This document shows, in pieces, positions 62,302 to 64,000 of a stretch of DNA of 64,000 bases (the stretch's first letter is position 1; each line of letters begins with the position of its first letter). The DNA is from Prostheceraeus crozeri (taxonomy: Eukaryota; Platyhelminthes; Polycladida; Euryleptidae). A program made the translations under genes and the position numbers. A model generated the notes under the pieces. That model did no database searches. It saw only the letters and a program-made list of their open reading frames with translations, and was not told the origin of the DNA. The stretch covers positions 50,755 through 114,754 of the forward strand of contig CAJQUW010001712.1 of the NCBI GenBank assembly GCA_907163375.1, written 5' to 3'.

Positions 62302-62384
62302 GTGATGTTGGTTACTACGATGATCAAGGATTTTTCTTCATTATCGATCGAGTGAAAGAACTTATCAAATACAAAGGTTTACAG
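62302..62384 (+). CDS. Host acyl-CoA ligase, hinge exon
   Basis: Acceptor CCTTTTTCAAG, donor GTGAGT; phase 1 in, phase 0 out. Peptide [20 protein letters not shown], then IKYKGLQ. This contains the catalytic D-R-x-K hinge and the KYKG(L/Y)Q segment; the next expected exon starts VAP(A/S)ELE, which I do not find before 64000. The C-terminal domain with the catalytic Lys must lie outside the window. Confidence 0.95.
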
Positions 62385-64000
62385 GTGAGTTACTCTAACT
62401 ACTACACATTCAATAAAGGATTATTTTTCCTGCGTTTGTTAAAACTTTGAACGTCTGTTCATTAGTATCTGCCAGCATGTTGAGCATTTTGTCGGGTCTT
62501 CCACAAAGCAGCAAAGATGCTATTATTTCTTTAATTCTTTCTAATACTTTTCTCTATTATCTCTCGCGATGATAACAGCACCGAAATGTCAATAACGGCT
62601 TTTGAATTTGAAATACTGCACTCGACTTCTTCTAGCGCTACATACACGACATGCAACAGTATGATTTACCATGGATAAACCATAAAAATCCAATACTCAA
62701 TAAAAAAGGCTAGAGCAGCCATGGAGATTGAAAACAATAGAACGTCGTGTACAGTTGTTTTCATGACCCGACGTCGGCTTTCATTGGTCGACAATAGGAA
62801 GTCATAGGCAGCTTATCAGTGTACTTTGTAAATCTTGACGATTGATATGATAAAAAGTTAGTACAATAAATCGGCAAGACTCTATCTGAATCTGTTGCAT
62901 GTTTCAGTAATTTGCTTCTTCTGAAGATCTAGCAATCGGTGCATAAACGAGCAGCTGAAATCACCATCAACAAACAGCTGCTGTCCATTCCACTTTCACT
63001 GATTTAAACAGATTTCTAAGTGTAAACCAAACAAGAACACTGGAATAGTTTATCTTCCAGAAGTTCAACTATTACCTAAAATATCATCGGGGTTTCAGTT
63101 CTTTAAAATCAAACTTTGATGAGAGCGTTTGTGATTTGAAATCTCTAATCATGCTTAGTCATTTTAACATGTGCTCCTATTAAGGTCCACATTCAATATA
63201 TCCACATTATGAATCAATAAAAAAGCTCAAAAACTACGTTTTAGACTATAAATGTTAATACTGACTTGACTATGGTTTAAATATCATGTTTTTGGAAATG
63301 CTATTTATATATCATTCCCTAAACATGCATCAATATTGCACATGGAAATGGAATATTGGACTGATACTCAAAATTTGTGAAAACTTCAAATATGAAATGA
63401 TTATTGCTAACTACCATAATCATGCTCTTAAAGCACTTCTGAAGGTGACCAGCTGTTCTAGTGATTTCAAGCGGTTTTGTGGAGCTGTCGACGTCAACCC
63501 GTATCAATGAAGACACGCTCACTTTGCGAGCTTTACGTAAAAGTATGATTCCAGCCTTTGCGTGCGACTCGGCATAGAATCGGATATAATTTTTGGCTTG
63601 CCTTCCAAACTAACAGGGGATTTTCATCCCTTAAGACGAAACCTTCGCTTTCACTCCCGTGAACATACATACGCCGCTCCCGCTGCCAGTCAAACTTGAC
63701 TGATTTGGATGAAGATTTAGAGATTTTAGATACATCATCTCCATCACCTGAAATATGACACTCTTCATCCTTATTTTCCGAATTGACTAAAAATTTTCAG
63801 AGCATCTTTTCCATCTTTCAAAATTAATTAATCAATTTGATGTTTAAAAGACACCTCAGTGATCTGATTCAGGGAAATCTTGTATATAGTTGTTGAAGCA
63901 TCTGGTAGAACCACTATGTTATGAATGTGACAGTGTATACTCAGCCACTTTCAATTGGTTTACATACATGTGAAGGGTTGTAAAATAAACACAATCTCCC
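62385..64000. other. Host intron, no recognised feature
   Basis: Sequence after the last exon. No exon of the ligase C-terminal domain, no other gene and no transposon recognised. Confidence 0.6.

Noticed and set aside
1-64000. CRISPR arrays, tRNA or rRNA genes
   Set aside because: No regularly spaced identical repeats with unique spacers, and no tRNA or rRNA core sequence was recognised.

Overview
The window is invertebrate-type metazoan genomic DNA: AT-rich, with spliced host exons, very long introns and a dense load of nested mobile elements. There is no bacterial-style operon, rRNA, tRNA or CRISPR array.

Host gene. Four plus-strand exons of one acyl-CoA ligase of the 4-coumarate-CoA ligase/luciferase-like (AMP-binding) family run through the window: 8875-9058, 49258-49358, 60213-60354 and 62302-62384. 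Their splice phases match (0/1, 1/0, 0/1, 1/0) and their peptides follow in the family order. Almost everything else lies in the introns of this gene, one about 40.2 kb and one about 10.9 kb long.

Layout. 0.26-1.9 kb: 5'-truncated RTE-type non-LTR retrotransposon. 2.84-7.26 kb: two Penelope-like elements in inverted orientation, then a third fragment to 7.8 kb. 7.9-9.55 kb: a diverged 430-bp direct repeat either side of the first host exon. 10.386-38.426 kb: a mariner-family transposon split by a CR1/jockey-type non-LTR element, itself split by a 24.8-kb Polinton/Maverick (11839-36644), which carries its own Tc1 element (25848-27270). 38.4-49.25 kb: no recognised gene. 49.97-52.67 kb: a decayed piggyBac element between TTAA sites. 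53-59.8 kb: a decayed Tc1-like transposase, a long-TIR non-autonomous element, a foldback element with a Tc1 inside it, and MITE-like debris.

The Polinton is the centre of interest. It has AG...CT termini, a perfect 6-bp target duplication (CATGGC) and 1.7-kb terminal inverted repeats built of subrepeats. Its plus-strand block holds a nuclease-like protein, RING-like small proteins, basic core-like proteins, a packaging ATPase, a chromodomain integrase, an F54H12.2-type predicted capsid protein and an adenain-like protease, followed after the minus-strand cluster by two paralogous WEVG-type virion proteins. Protein-primed DNA polymerase B is on the minus strand and is broken by several frameshifts.

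Unusual points. (i) A TATA-binding-protein-like gene (21460-22005, minus) sits beside two paralogous proteins that may be PC4-like, one overlapping it in another frame. (ii) An ATGCAAA(T/G) motif lies 29-46 nt upstream of seven gene starts or gene groups. (iii) The two early-looking promoters have identical CCAAT/CCAAT/TATA spacing, and each leads to a start-codon microexon ATG|GTAAGT spliced to GCATCNACT. Together these suggest an element with its own basal-transcription module and at least two promoter classes; that model is inference.
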